From positions 1 through 6,551 of the forward strand of contig JACPVB010000303.1 of NCBI GenBank assembly GCA_016191985.1: 6,551 bases of DNA, read 5' to 3'. Shown one piece after another: positions 1-6,233 of this stretch; position 1 is the stretch's first letter, and every line of letters begins with the position of its first letter. The stretch comes from Chloroflexota bacterium. Its GTDB lineage: Bacteria > Chloroflexota > Anaerolineae > Anaerolineales > Villigracilaceae. Below the pieces are notes generated by a model, which made no database searches, had not been told where the DNA came from, and saw only the letters and a list, made by a program, of their open reading frames with translations. The position numbers and the translations under genes were made by a program.

Positions 1-36
1 TAAAACCAGTCGCGGGTTCGAATCCCGCCCTCTCCG
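1..36 (+). tRNA. 3' portion of a tRNA gene, probably tRNA-Ser (5' part outside window)
   Basis: A perfect 5-bp T-stem is visible: GCGGG at 12-16 pairs with CCCGC at 24-28 around the 7-nt loop TTCGAAT at 17-23. It is followed by a 7-nt acceptor strand CCTCTCC (29-35) and discriminator G36. Acceptor ends of this kind, with G as discriminator, are typical of bacterial tRNA-Ser. Bases 1-11 look like the 3' side of a long variable arm, which also favours a class II tRNA. The anticodon lies outside the window, so the isotype is inferred. The bases after the discriminator are CTA, so the 3' CCA appears not to be encoded. A factor-independent terminator follows directly. Confidence 0.8.
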
Positions 37-38
37 CT

Positions 39-73
39 AGAGACACGTTCTTTGAGGACGTGTCTTTTGTTTT
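39..73 (+). terminator. Rho-independent terminator of the tRNA gene (copy 1)
   Basis: AGACACGT at 41-48 pairs with ACGTGTCT at 58-65. The stem can be extended outward to 39/67 with one G-T wobble. The 3' arm runs into a T-rich tail (TTTTGTTTT, 65-73). It begins two bases after the tRNA discriminator region, so it most likely ends the tRNA transcript. It is the most diverged of three related hairpins in this window. Confidence 0.8.
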
Positions 74-74
74 G

Positions 75-126
75 CAGTCGCGCGCCCTCGTTGAGGGGAT
101 GATATTCGAATCCTGCCCTCTCCGCT
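75..126 (+). pseudogene. Degenerate second copy of the tRNA 3' end
   Basis: Bases 105-126 match the tRNA 3' end at 17-38 at 21 of 22 positions, covering the T-loop, the 3' T-stem strand and the acceptor strand. CAGTCGCG at 75-82 also repeats bases 7-14. The bases between them do not match, and the 5' T-stem strand that should pair with CCTGC is missing, so no T-arm can form. It is a tRNA remnant rather than a gene. It may be left from a tandem duplication, or be an att-like direct repeat produced by integration at the tRNA 3' end. It is followed by its own terminator hairpin. Confidence 0.65.
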
Positions 127-160
127 AAAGACACGTTCCGAAAGGGACGTGTCTTTTTTT
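127..160 (+). terminator. Perfect GAAA-loop hairpin terminator (copy 2)
   Basis: A 13-bp stem is formed by 127-139 and 144-156, continuous apart from one T-G wobble. It is closed by a GAAA tetraloop (140-143) and followed by T residues to 160. This is a textbook intrinsic terminator on the + strand. It sits directly after the decayed tRNA 3' end and shares its stem core (AGACACGT) with copy 1. Bases 125-160 recur exactly at 445-480. Confidence 0.85.
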
Positions 161-202
161 AAGTGCCTAAATGGGTGGGCCAAGGAATCCTTTTGCCACA
201 GA

Positions 203-409
203 GACCACGGAGTCCACAGAGATTTTAAGAGAGTGTTTCTTAAGTCCTTATCGTCTCATTTTTGTACACGGATTTCACGGAAAAGAGCGGTTTTTTTAAA
301 GGTCTTTCCGCGAAACTCGGTGAAATCCGTATTCTCCGTGTCCTAAAAAATCTTTAAGAAACAGTTTCTAAGAGTTTTTTTCTCTATGATCTCTGTGTGC
401 TCCGTGGTC
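203..409. repeat. Imperfect foldback (MITE-like) element filling the gene-free stretch 161-446
   Basis: This stretch has no credible gene and is built as a nested inverted repeat. The outer arms 203-223 and 389-409 are complementary at 19 of 21 positions and contain the words CCACGGAG and ACAGAGAT. Middle arms at 234-244 and 352-363 (TGTTTCTTAAG type) pair with one extra base. Inner arms at 268-280 and 318-330 (ACGGATTTCAC core) pair at 12 of 13. The order of the arms is preserved, so the whole 207 bp can fold into one interrupted hairpin. No transposase is present; a non-autonomous palindromic element is the simplest reading. The element lies between two identical copies of the GAAA-loop terminator. 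CACGGAG/CACAGAG-rich intergenic repeats are, from memory, widespread in environmental bacterial genomes. Confidence 0.65.
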
Positions 410-446
410 AAGTCTTTGAATAGGTCCACGAGATTAGCCACTCCCT

Positions 447-480
447 AAAGACACGTTCCGAAAGGGACGTGTCTTTTTTT
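447..480 (+). terminator. Perfect GAAA-loop hairpin terminator (copy 3), possibly bidirectional
   Basis: This is the same 13-bp stem (447-459 with 464-476), GAAA loop and T tail as at 127-160; the identity runs over 36 bp (445-480 against 125-160). On the + strand it is a strong terminator. On the - strand it lies just downstream of the diguanylate cyclase stop codon, preceded by seven A and followed by TTT, so it may also end that transcript, though with a short U tract. The preceding CCACTCCCT may be a further eroded trace of the tRNA acceptor end. Confidence 0.75.
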
Positions 481-491
481 GCAGCAGAATA

Positions 492-2099
492 TCACTCAAC
501 CATTGTTACTACCACCTGATTTTTCCCCGCTTGCTTGGCGCGGTACATGGCCTCATCCGCGGCGCGCAGGACCTTCATTCCCGTATCGCCGTTCCCAGGG
601 AAAACCGCCACCCCAATGGACAGGGTCAGGTTGCCCAGCGGTCTTTCTTCGTGGAATAATTGAAGGCTGGCGGCATCTTTTCGTAGACGCTCCGCGCATT
701 GATAGGCTGATTCGAGCGGAGTCTCTGGCAATACCAGTGTGAATTCGTCGCCGCCAAACCTGCATGCAATATCGTCCGTCCGCGTGTTGGCTTGAATTAA
801 TTCCGCTACTTTTTTTAAAGTCACATCACCGGCAACATGCCCAAACGCGTCGTTGAATCTTTTAAAGTCGTCAATCTCGATCATCAACATGCTCAAGGGA
901 TGCTGGTGACGTTCCGCCCGATGCGTTTCACGTTCCAGCATGTCGTTGAGGTAGCCGCGATTGAAAAGACCGGTGAGATGATCGCGGATCGCCTGTTCAT
1001 GAAGTTGGGCATGAAGGGATTCGATCTCGGCCAGTTGTTTTTGCAAACGCTCATTGGCGCTTTGAATGGCAGACTCAGCCTGCCTGCGCTCGGTAATATC
1101 GTGGAGCATGATGATGCGTCCGTTGAAAATACCCTCCCGATTCTGAAGCGGCATCCCGCGCACGTCAAAGTACTTGTTTTCCTCTTCCTCTATTTGAATC
1201 TCTTTCCTGAAAGTTTCCAGGTTCGTTGGCAAATGGAGGATGGCATTGAGCCTGGCAAAAGCTGTTTCTGATTCCTGCCCAACCATATCGTCTGTGATTT
1301 GTAAAAATGTTTGGGCAGACGGGTTGATGTCCACGATGCGGTTTTTGGAATCCAATACCACCACCCCGTCCGGAATCACTTCCACCAGGGTGGTACGCGC
1401 CAGCGGAAGGATATCAAGCCAGCGGTAACGGAAAATGGCAAAGGCAAAAAGCGCACTTGAAAGCACCAGGGCCTGGGGGGTAAAGTCCAGTCCATTGATT
1501 GGGTTGACGCCCAGAATGGTCGGCAGATTTGCAAAAAACGGTACCAGCAGGGCAATCAAAATGGTGGCGGACTGCTTCCGTTTGATACGGTTTGTACGGA
1601 AGAGCGAGCGAATCAGGTGATAATATGAAATGAGCGCGATCCCCTGTAGGATGATCAGGATGGGAATAAAAAGAACGCCATTTTTACTTTGGAGCATGTC
1701 CAGTGAACCGATTTGTTTTACCTCAAGATCGTATAACAACAGGTCTTGATGCGGAATACTCCATATGAGGATAAGGACGAGGAGGGAAGGAAGCAGCAGC
1801 AACGCCATACGCCAGCGCGTCAGGATATGCGTCATTTCCAGGTGCCCGAGCACGATCAGCAGAAAGAGCAGGGGGCCGAAACTGGCGGAGGTCCAGTACA
1901 CCTGTGTCCAAAAGGTCTTCGTTTGCAAGCCATTGGACGCAATGCTCATGCCATATGCAAATGCCCAAACACAACCCAACAGAAATACCAGGATCAACGG
2001 CTTTGCAGCCGGCTCGTTCCTGCGCCCCCAGGCATACGCCGCCATGAGCAATTGCAGCATGGCTGAAAACATCAGGGTGTAAACAACTATTTCGCGCAT
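492..2099 (-). CDS. Membrane-bound diguanylate cyclase, 7TM-PAS-GGDEF
   Basis: The 535-residue protein is predicted to make cyclic di-GMP from two GTP at the inner face of the membrane. Residues 1-228 hold about seven hydrophobic helices and resemble the 7TM sensor region found at the N-terminus of some histidine kinases. Residues about 235-338 form a PAS domain (IPDGVVVLD start, HDITERRQAE end). A charged coiled-coil linker (335-370) follows, then GGDEF (370-535). Visible landmarks are DHLTGLFNR (373-381), the GGDEF signature at 449-453, and RTDD at 440-443. RTDD is spaced as in the inhibitory RxxD site of PleD, so product inhibition is expected. The first metal-binding Asp of the usual DIDxF motif is Glu408 here (EIDDF), a conservative change. 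AGGAAGG lies 9 bases before the ATG and supports this start. No EAL domain is present. The signal sensed is unknown. The gene runs in the same direction as the downstream-numbered cluster but is separated from it by 142 bp. Confidence 0.93.
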   Translation of the reverse strand: MREIVVYTLMFSAMLQLLMAAYAWGRRNEPAAKPLILVFLLGCVWAFAYGMSIASNGLQTKTFWTQVYWTSASFGPLLFLLIVLGHLEMTHILTRWRMALLLLPSLLVLILIWSIPHQDLLLYDLEVKQIGSLDMLQSKNGVLFIPILIILQGIALISYYHLIRSLFRTNRIKRKQSATILIALLVPFFANLPTILGVNPINGLDFTPQALVLSSALFAFAIFRYRWLDILPLARTTLVEVIPDGVVVLDSKNRIVDINPSAQTFLQITDDMVGQESETAFARLNAILHLPTNLETFRKEIQIEEEENKYFDVRGMPLQNREGIFNGRIIMLHDITERRQAESAIQSANERLQKQLAEIESLHAQLHEQAIRDHLTGLFNRGYLNDMLERETHRAERHQHPLSMLMIEIDDFKRFNDAFGHVAGDVTLKKVAELIQANTRTDDIACRFGGDEFTLVLPETPLESAYQCAERLRKDAASLQLFHEERPLGNLTLSIGVAVFPGNGDTGMKVLRAADEAMYRAKQAGKNQVVVTMVE

Positions 2100-2214
2100 G
2101 ATGGAGAGCCTTCCTGAAATAACACGATCAATATTGAAGCGATGCCTTGGGGCAAAACAGGGGCGCTACATTTAAAGAAGTTCAGTCTATGTATTTAAAA
2201 GTTTTCGCACTTCC

Positions 2215-2245
2215 AGTATATATGGATTTCTTAAATTTTTATCAA
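2215..2245 (-). promoter_or_regulatory. Candidate sigma-70-type promoter for the diguanylate cyclase gene
   Basis: On the - strand TTGATA (2245-2240) matches the -35 consensus at five of six positions. It is followed at a 17-base spacing by TATATA (2222-2217), or at 19 bases by TATACT (2220-2215, five of six). It overlaps the last codons of the DinB-like gene and would give an untranslated leader of about 110 bases. The rest of the 142-bp spacer (2100-2241) shows no gene and no clear terminator for the upstream cluster. AT-rich DNA produces such matches by chance, so this is only a candidate. Confidence 0.35.
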
Positions 2246-2745
2246 TTGAAATTCCCAACTTTCTTCTCCAAATCCCCCAAATGATCCAATTCGTGAATCG
2301 CAAGCGCCCGCGCCCGCCAATATATGGACTCTTTCCGCTTCTTTCCCTGCTCGCGAATGGACCTTGACCATTCAGCCTCGGTCAACGCTGAAAGGACTCT
2401 CAACAACACCCTGCGGCGGAGTTTGAAATACGTCAGCAAATCGGGGAAATCCAGCAGATCAAAGCGCACTAATCTTCCCCAATCTCGTTCCGAATGGACA
2501 TCCGCAAGGAGCGGTTCCTCCAGGAGCAAAGCAAGGTAAATCGCCTCAGAGGTTCTCGCTTCGCTGTGGATCAAATGCGCCAAATCTTCGGTAAAGGAAC
2601 GCTCGCCTTTTCCGAGTGGCTGACCGAGTCTTTCAACAGGAAGGGATTTGCTCAAGGCTTCCAGTTTGGACGGCGTCTCAGCAAGCAAGTCCATGACTTT
2701 GGTAATGTTGGATGGAGTGAGGTCGGTGGAGATGGTTTTCTTCAT
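2242..2745 (-). CDS. DinB-fold protein (putative metal-binding four-helix bundle)
   Basis: With the start chosen here the protein has 167 residues, the usual size for the DinB/YfiT superfamily. It is almost entirely helical. Histidines are placed as in the family's metal site: DLAHLIHSE (His57, His60) in the second helix region and HELDHL (His151, His155) near the C-terminus. Some members are thiol-dependent S-transferases using bacillithiol or mycothiol; many have no known function, and the activity cannot be assigned here. A longer reading from 2763 adds six residues (MEWRQP). The ATG at 2745 is preferred because GGAGG stands six bases before it and because its ATGA overlaps the TGA stop of the ATP-grasp gene, a typical sign of translational coupling. 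The gene is the last of the cluster. Confidence 0.8.
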   Translation of the reverse strand: MKKTISTDLTPSNITKVMDLLAETPSKLEALSKSLPVERLGQPLGKGERSFTEDLAHLIHSEARTSEAIYLALLLEEPLLADVHSERDWGRLVRFDLLDFPDLLTYFKLRRRVLLRVLSALTEAEWSRSIREQGKKRKESIYWRARALAIHELDHLGDLEKKVGNFN

Positions 2746-3884
2746 TGGTTGCCTCCATTCCACTCAATATCAAACGTGGATGCTTCCAATGCAGTAATCT
2801 TCTCTTTGCGTGCGAGGGAGAGATAGGCAAAAATACTTTTGAATTGCAAAAGGAACGGCAGGGGGTCTCGGAAATCCAAAATCACATCGTTGCTGGTGAA
2901 GAAAGTTTTCAGCCAATGGAAGAATTGACCGCCCATGATCGCCCTTGGCAGGGCGTACATCAACATGGCGGTGGAAAGCATGTGCGTGGATTTGTCCGCC
3001 GGGGTGATGCAGGCGGGCTGTGGATCAATGAACGCATCCACAAACTGCGGATGCGACGCCAGCAAATGCACGCCGCTGGTTGCGCGCGGGTTGCATTCCA
3101 GTGCAAATAATTGACCGTCCGCAGTTTGTACGAAATCGAAAGCGATCTGTCCCGTAAAATGATTTTCCCTTACAAAAGTTTTTACCCAGGCCGAAATTGC
3201 GGGGTGTTCCACATGCTCGAAGGCCACCGTCGCTCCCTGCCCCGCCGTGAGACGGGATGGATAAGTGGTATGCGCATGGACAACCCCGTTATGACAGACC
3301 GAATACGAACAATACTGATTCCCATCAATAAATTCCTGCGCGATCCACGGCGAGTCAAACGTCAGCGTGGACAATGCTTTTTGAAGCGGAGGCAGGATCA
3401 AGGTCCGCGCGGCGAAGCGGGAGTAGACAGGCTTCAACACCAGCTCACGCCAGTGCGCGTACGCATGAAGCAGGTCATCCTGGCTGCTGATCAAAATCGT
3501 TTCGGGCGCGTACAAATCCAGCCCAATCGCGTTGACGACAAAGTCCCATTTATTATGGAACTGGTTTAACTTATTGATCGGCTCGGCAAAAACCTTGCAT
3601 GGCAAATCGTCGCGCCCCATACTGACGTAAAAAATTTCCTCACAGGTAGGGATCAGCAAATCGATTTTATTTTCAACAACGATCTTTTTCAACGCGACGA
3701 GAAACGCCTCTTTGTTTTGACGTGGAGCGGGTACAAAAAAATTGGCCTTCACCGCCGCTGACGGTTGACTCAAATGCCCGCGCAAAGACTCCGCCATAAA
3801 GACGGTGTGCCCCGCGCGATGAAAAGCGCGGGCAAGGTCAAGCGTTGCGGGCGCGCGCCCGCCGGTTAAGAGAATGTTTGCCAT
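2742..3884 (-). CDS. ATP-grasp domain ligase
   Basis: The protein has 380 residues. ATP-grasp enzymes activate a carboxylate as acyl phosphate and join it to an amine, thiol or other nucleophile. Residues 1-100 form a pre-ATP-grasp Rossmann-like part with a glycine-rich start (ILLTGGRAP, 4-12). The ATP-grasp core follows: Lys151 in VLKPVYSR for phosphate binding, QEFIDG (183-188) on the strand that usually contacts adenine, and Asp250, Glu263 and Asn265 (FDF, LECNPR) as probable Mg ligands. The C-terminal part (about 300-380) is hydrophobic and aromatic and not recognised. The overall style resembles carbamoyl-phosphate-synthase-like ATP-grasp proteins in biosynthetic clusters; the substrate is not predictable. 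The N-terminus fits the family start, yet no Shine-Dalgarno sequence precedes the ATG. Instead a perfect palindrome ends six bases upstream. The gene follows the KASIII gene by 39 bp and overlaps the DinB-like gene. Confidence 0.85.
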   Translation of the reverse strand: MANILLTGGRAPATLDLARAFHRAGHTVFMAESLRGHLSQPSAAVKANFFVPAPRQNKEAFLVALKKIVVENKIDLLIPTCEEIFYVSMGRDDLPCKVFAEPINKLNQFHNKWDFVVNAIGLDLYAPETILISSQDDLLHAYAHWRELVLKPVYSRFAARTLILPPLQKALSTLTFDSPWIAQEFIDGNQYCSYSVCHNGVVHAHTTYPSRLTAGQGATVAFEHVEHPAISAWVKTFVRENHFTGQIAFDFVQTADGQLFALECNPRATSGVHLLASHPQFVDAFIDPQPACITPADKSTHMLSTAMLMYALPRAIMGGQFFHWLKTFFTSNDVILDFRDPLPFLLQFKSIFAYLSLARKEKITALEASTFDIEWNGGNQ

Positions 3885-3890
3885 ATTTGG

Positions 3891-3919
3891 GTAGGGACAC
3901 AGCGTCGCTGTGTCCCTAC
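3891..3919. repeat. Perfect 29-bp palindrome between KASIII and ATP-grasp genes
   Basis: GTAGGGACACAGCG (3891-3904) and its exact complement CGCTGTGTCCCTAC (3906-3919) flank a single central T. The palindrome fills most of the 39-bp gap and ends six bases before the ATP-grasp ATG. No T run follows on either strand, so it is not a standard intrinsic terminator. It looks like a REP-type intergenic repeat; in the polycistronic mRNA it would form a 12-14 bp hairpin over the expected ribosome-binding site. Confidence 0.85.
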
Positions 3920-3923
3920 AAAA

Positions 3924-4919
3924 TTAAAACGTCAACACCATCCCGCCAATGGACAACCCCGCGCCCGTGCCGACCAACAACACTTTATCACCGCGCTGAA
4001 TTCTTTCATCAATCACTCCCTGGTATAAAGTGGCAGGGATCGAAGCCGCAACACAATTGCCGAGGGTTTCAATGGTTCGGATGATTTTATCCTCTTTCCA
4101 GCCGAAACGCTCCAACATCATCAAGCCCACCTTGCTGGCCTGGTGCGGGACAACGACATCAATATCCACCATGCCTTTCGATAAACCAGGATACAGTTCT
4201 TCCAAAAATTCATGCGCAATGCCGCGCACCATTCTCAGCACCGCAGGCCCATCCATATGAAAGAGATCGTCTTCAGCTTTGTGCCCCTCGAAGCGTGGAT
4301 GAAAACGCGAGCCGCCGCCCATGATGGTGGTGAGATATGCGCCATCGCCATAGGTTTTGAAATGCGAATGATGGATCATGGATGGCTCGCCATAATCTGC
4401 GCGCGTGACCACAACCGCCGCCGCCGCATCCCCAACCAGCGAAGCGGACTCAGGTTCTTTCGGGTTGATGCCGCACGAGGCCACATCCGCGCTGGCGATG
4501 AGGATATTTTTATATCGACCCGTGCAAATAAAATTCGAGGCCACATCCATCGCCGCCACGAAACTTAAACAAGTTGTATGCACCGTCATGGCAGGGATAC
4601 CTGAATTTCCCAAGCCAAGCTGGCGCTGAATCAACACACCTGTATCGGGGATAGCCTGTTCCCCCGTGCCAGAGGCATTGATAATGAGGTCAAGTTGATT
4701 CGGTTTGAGCTTTGCCTCCTCCAACGCCTCCCGCGCTGCCTCCGCAGACATGAACGACGACGTTTCATCCGTCACCCAGCGGCGTTCGCGTACCCCATTA
4801 CGCCGCTCCACCCAACCCGTAGGCAGGCCGCACATGGCTTCCAATTCCGAACTTGGCACAATTCGTTCTGGTAAATATCTTCCCAAACCAATGATCTTGA
4901 GGGGAATGTTGACTTGCAT
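3924..4919 (-). CDS. 3-oxoacyl-ACP synthase III (KASIII/FabH-like) family protein
   Basis: The protein has 331 residues, the usual length for FabH-type thiolase-fold enzymes. The full catalytic triad is present: Cys117 in HTTCLSF, His259 in VVPHQAS and Asn288 in LGNCVAASIP. The C-terminal glycine-rich GTGAGLSIGG (317-326) and the N-terminal GLGRYLPERIVPSSEL are also family signatures. FabH enzymes condense an acyl-CoA with malonyl-ACP; relatives in secondary pathways condense longer chains (OleA-like) or transfer acyl groups to amines or alcohols. Lone placement among an acyltransferase and an ATP-grasp ligase, with no fab genes nearby, argues for a dedicated pathway rather than housekeeping fatty acid synthesis. 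A good AAGGAG stands five bases before the ATG. It follows the GNAT gene across a 144-bp gap filled by palindromic repeats. Confidence 0.92.
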   Translation of the reverse strand: MQVNIPLKIIGLGRYLPERIVPSSELEAMCGLPTGWVERRNGVRERRWVTDETSSFMSAEAAREALEEAKLKPNQLDLIINASGTGEQAIPDTGVLIQRQLGLGNSGIPAMTVHTTCLSFVAAMDVASNFICTGRYKNILIASADVASCGINPKEPESASLVGDAAAAVVVTRADYGEPSMIHHSHFKTYGDGAYLTTIMGGGSRFHPRFEGHKAEDDLFHMDGPAVLRMVRGIAHEFLEELYPGLSKGMVDIDVVVPHQASKVGLMMLERFGWKEDKIIRTIETLGNCVAASIPATLYQGVIDERIQRGDKVLLVGTGAGLSIGGMVLTF

Positions 4920-4946
4920 GAAAACTCCTTATTCAATAATAACTTC

Positions 4947-5049
4947 GGTGGTCGGGCGCAAGCAGTCGAGACTACCAGGAATTGTAATTACTCTTGTCAA
5001 CTGGTGGTCTCGATATGCCCTCCGCTTCGCGTCGGGCTACTCGACCACC
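4947..5049. repeat. Pair of REP-like palindromes in the GNAT-KASIII gap
   Basis: The 144-bp gap (4920-5063) holds no gene but two related palindromic units. Unit 1 (4947-4976) starts with GGTGGTC and ends with GACTACC. Unit 2 (5003-5049) starts with GGTGGTC and ends with GACCACC, with inner stems GCCC/GGGC (5017-5020, 5034-5037) and CGC/GCG (5023-5025, 5029-5031). The facing ends also pair: 4966-4978 and 5001-5013 are complementary at 12 of 13 positions. The arrangement resembles a BIME-type pair of REP units, which usually affects mRNA stability or serves as a target for REP-associated transposases. Confidence 0.75.
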
Positions 5050-5063
5050 GGGGCTTTCTGGAA

Positions 5064-6233
5064 CTAAAAATCCATCTTCTTAAAATACGGTATTGCCGCC
5101 TTCGACACCGCTTGAATCAACTTCCACGGCAACTGCCTTTTGCGCGGCAAATGCTTTGTGTATACCGCGTTGTACTCCGTCACCGACTCACCGCCGCGCA
5201 CTTTCTTGAACTTGCCCACCCCGCCGCTGGCATGGACGAGCAGTCCACGCCGCACGCCTTCCTGCAAAGTGACCAATGTCAATAAACGATATAACCCCTC
5301 TTCCATTGGTAAAGATGTGTCGTAGCCGAAAAGCGGCTGGGTCATCGCCCCGTTGCGGACGAAGAATCCCATAATCCCGTTAATTTGTCCATCCTTCTTT
5401 AAGGCATACATGTGCAAGATATCTTCGTCGCGTGCGAGTTTCAAAAAGTCAAATGTGAATTGCGGATTGTAGTACGAATACTTTTGCAGATACAGCAACT
5501 CATACAACTGCACGGCGCGGCGCAGTTCGTCGTCTGACAAATCCTTGCCGCTCACCACTTCATACCCGTTCTTGCGCAGCACGCGCAAATCTTCTTTGCA
5601 TTGCCGTGTCTTCAACGAAGCGACGGGGTCCATGTACCAGACCTGGCGGCTCAAGACCAAATCATAGCCGAGATTTTCCAACGTTTCATAAATATGCGGA
5701 TTCTTTTTCTGGTCTACGGAGCGGAACACAATGGCGCGATCTGGAAACCAATGGATCAACGCCTCACTCACCGCCGACAATTGGTCGCTATTTACTGACG
5801 GATACAGATTCGTCGAAAGCAAGTAGTTATTGACGAAGACCACCTTGTCCAATTCGGCATAACGAAAATACCACGCCACCGGATTCATAATCAGTTTCAC
5901 CACAATTTCCGCCAGTGGATTATTGAGGTGCTTTACTTCTTCAAATCCACCGTAGGAGACGTAGTGACTGTACGGTGAAACCGTGTAGGTGTTTTGCGGG
6001 TGAAAATCTGAGATGGTGATGGGGATGATGACGTCGTCAATTTTGACCGTCATCAACTGCGTGTTGTACACGTTGCGGATGTATTTCTGCGGGTCTTCGC
6101 TCATCAATGGGATGAGATAACGGCGCGCATAATCGCCATCTGCGGTTGAGAGAAATGGCAGGGTGTGGATGTTTTCGCGGGTGAAGAGTTCAACGGGAGA
6201 GTGCGTCGCACCAGATGGGTTGGATAATGCCAT
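5064..6233 (-). CDS. GNAT/FemAB-like acyltransferase family protein
   Basis: The 389-residue protein looks like a two-lobed acyl-CoA N-acyltransferase of the FemAB/GNAT type, a group that attaches acyl or aminoacyl units to amines. The N-terminal lobe (about 35-200) is rich in aromatic residues (SPYSHYVSYGG at 86-96). The C-terminal lobe (about 210-360) has the pattern of such folds: a helix with LYLQKYSYYNPQFTFDFLK (247-265), the strand pair ILHMYALKKDGQINGIMGFF (272-291), a helix MEEGLYRLLTLVTLQEGVRRG (310-330), and a final GGVGKFKKVRGG stretch (337-348). There are no membrane segments or signal peptide. Assignment rests on overall pattern; the substrate is unknown. Only a weak GAGAG lies upstream of the ATG. 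Residues 8-12 are encoded by a short palindromic repeat, so the extreme N-terminus may be a late addition. The gene starts 34 bp after the MBL gene. Confidence 0.7.
   Translation of the reverse strand: MALSNPSGATHSPVELFTRENIHTLPFLSTADGDYARRYLIPLMSEDPQKYIRNVYNTQLMTVKIDDVIIPITISDFHPQNTYTVSPYSHYVSYGGFEEVKHLNNPLAEIVVKLIMNPVAWYFRYAELDKVVFVNNYLLSTNLYPSVNSDQLSAVSEALIHWFPDRAIVFRSVDQKKNPHIYETLENLGYDLVLSRQVWYMDPVASLKTRQCKEDLRVLRKNGYEVVSGKDLSDDELRRAVQLYELLYLQKYSYYNPQFTFDFLKLARDEDILHMYALKKDGQINGIMGFFVRNGAMTQPLFGYDTSLPMEEGLYRLLTLVTLQEGVRRGLLVHASGGVGKFKKVRGGESVTEYNAVYTKHLPRKRQLPWKLIQAVSKAAIPYFKKMDF

Noticed and set aside
105..126. Functional second tRNA gene
   Set aside because: Only the 3' half of the T-arm and the acceptor strand match; there is no pairing 5' T-stem, anticodon arm or 5' acceptor strand.
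149..346. + strand open frame of 65 codons in the region without genes
   Set aside because: It runs from the terminator tail into the arms of the inverted repeat; no family features and no ribosome-binding site.
203..409. CRISPR array or insertion sequence
   Set aside because: The repeated words are inverted arms of one foldback, not regularly spaced direct repeats, and there is no transposase frame.
837..1271. + strand open frame of 144 codons
   Set aside because: It lies antisense within the PAS/GGDEF-coding part of the diguanylate cyclase gene; no recognisable domain and no independent support.
2242..2763. Longer start for the DinB-like protein (MEWRQP extension)
   Set aside because: The extension would be the ATP-grasp C-terminal codons read in another frame; the internal ATG at 2745 has a well-placed GGAGG and an ATGA overlap.
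3111..3569. + strand open frame of 152 codons
   Set aside because: Antisense to the ATP-grasp core, whose catalytic residues are clearly encoded on the - strand; arginine-rich composition typical of a shadow frame.
3891..3919. Intrinsic terminator between KASIII and ATP-grasp genes
   Set aside because: Neither strand has a T run after the hairpin, and the downstream genes have no obvious promoter of their own.
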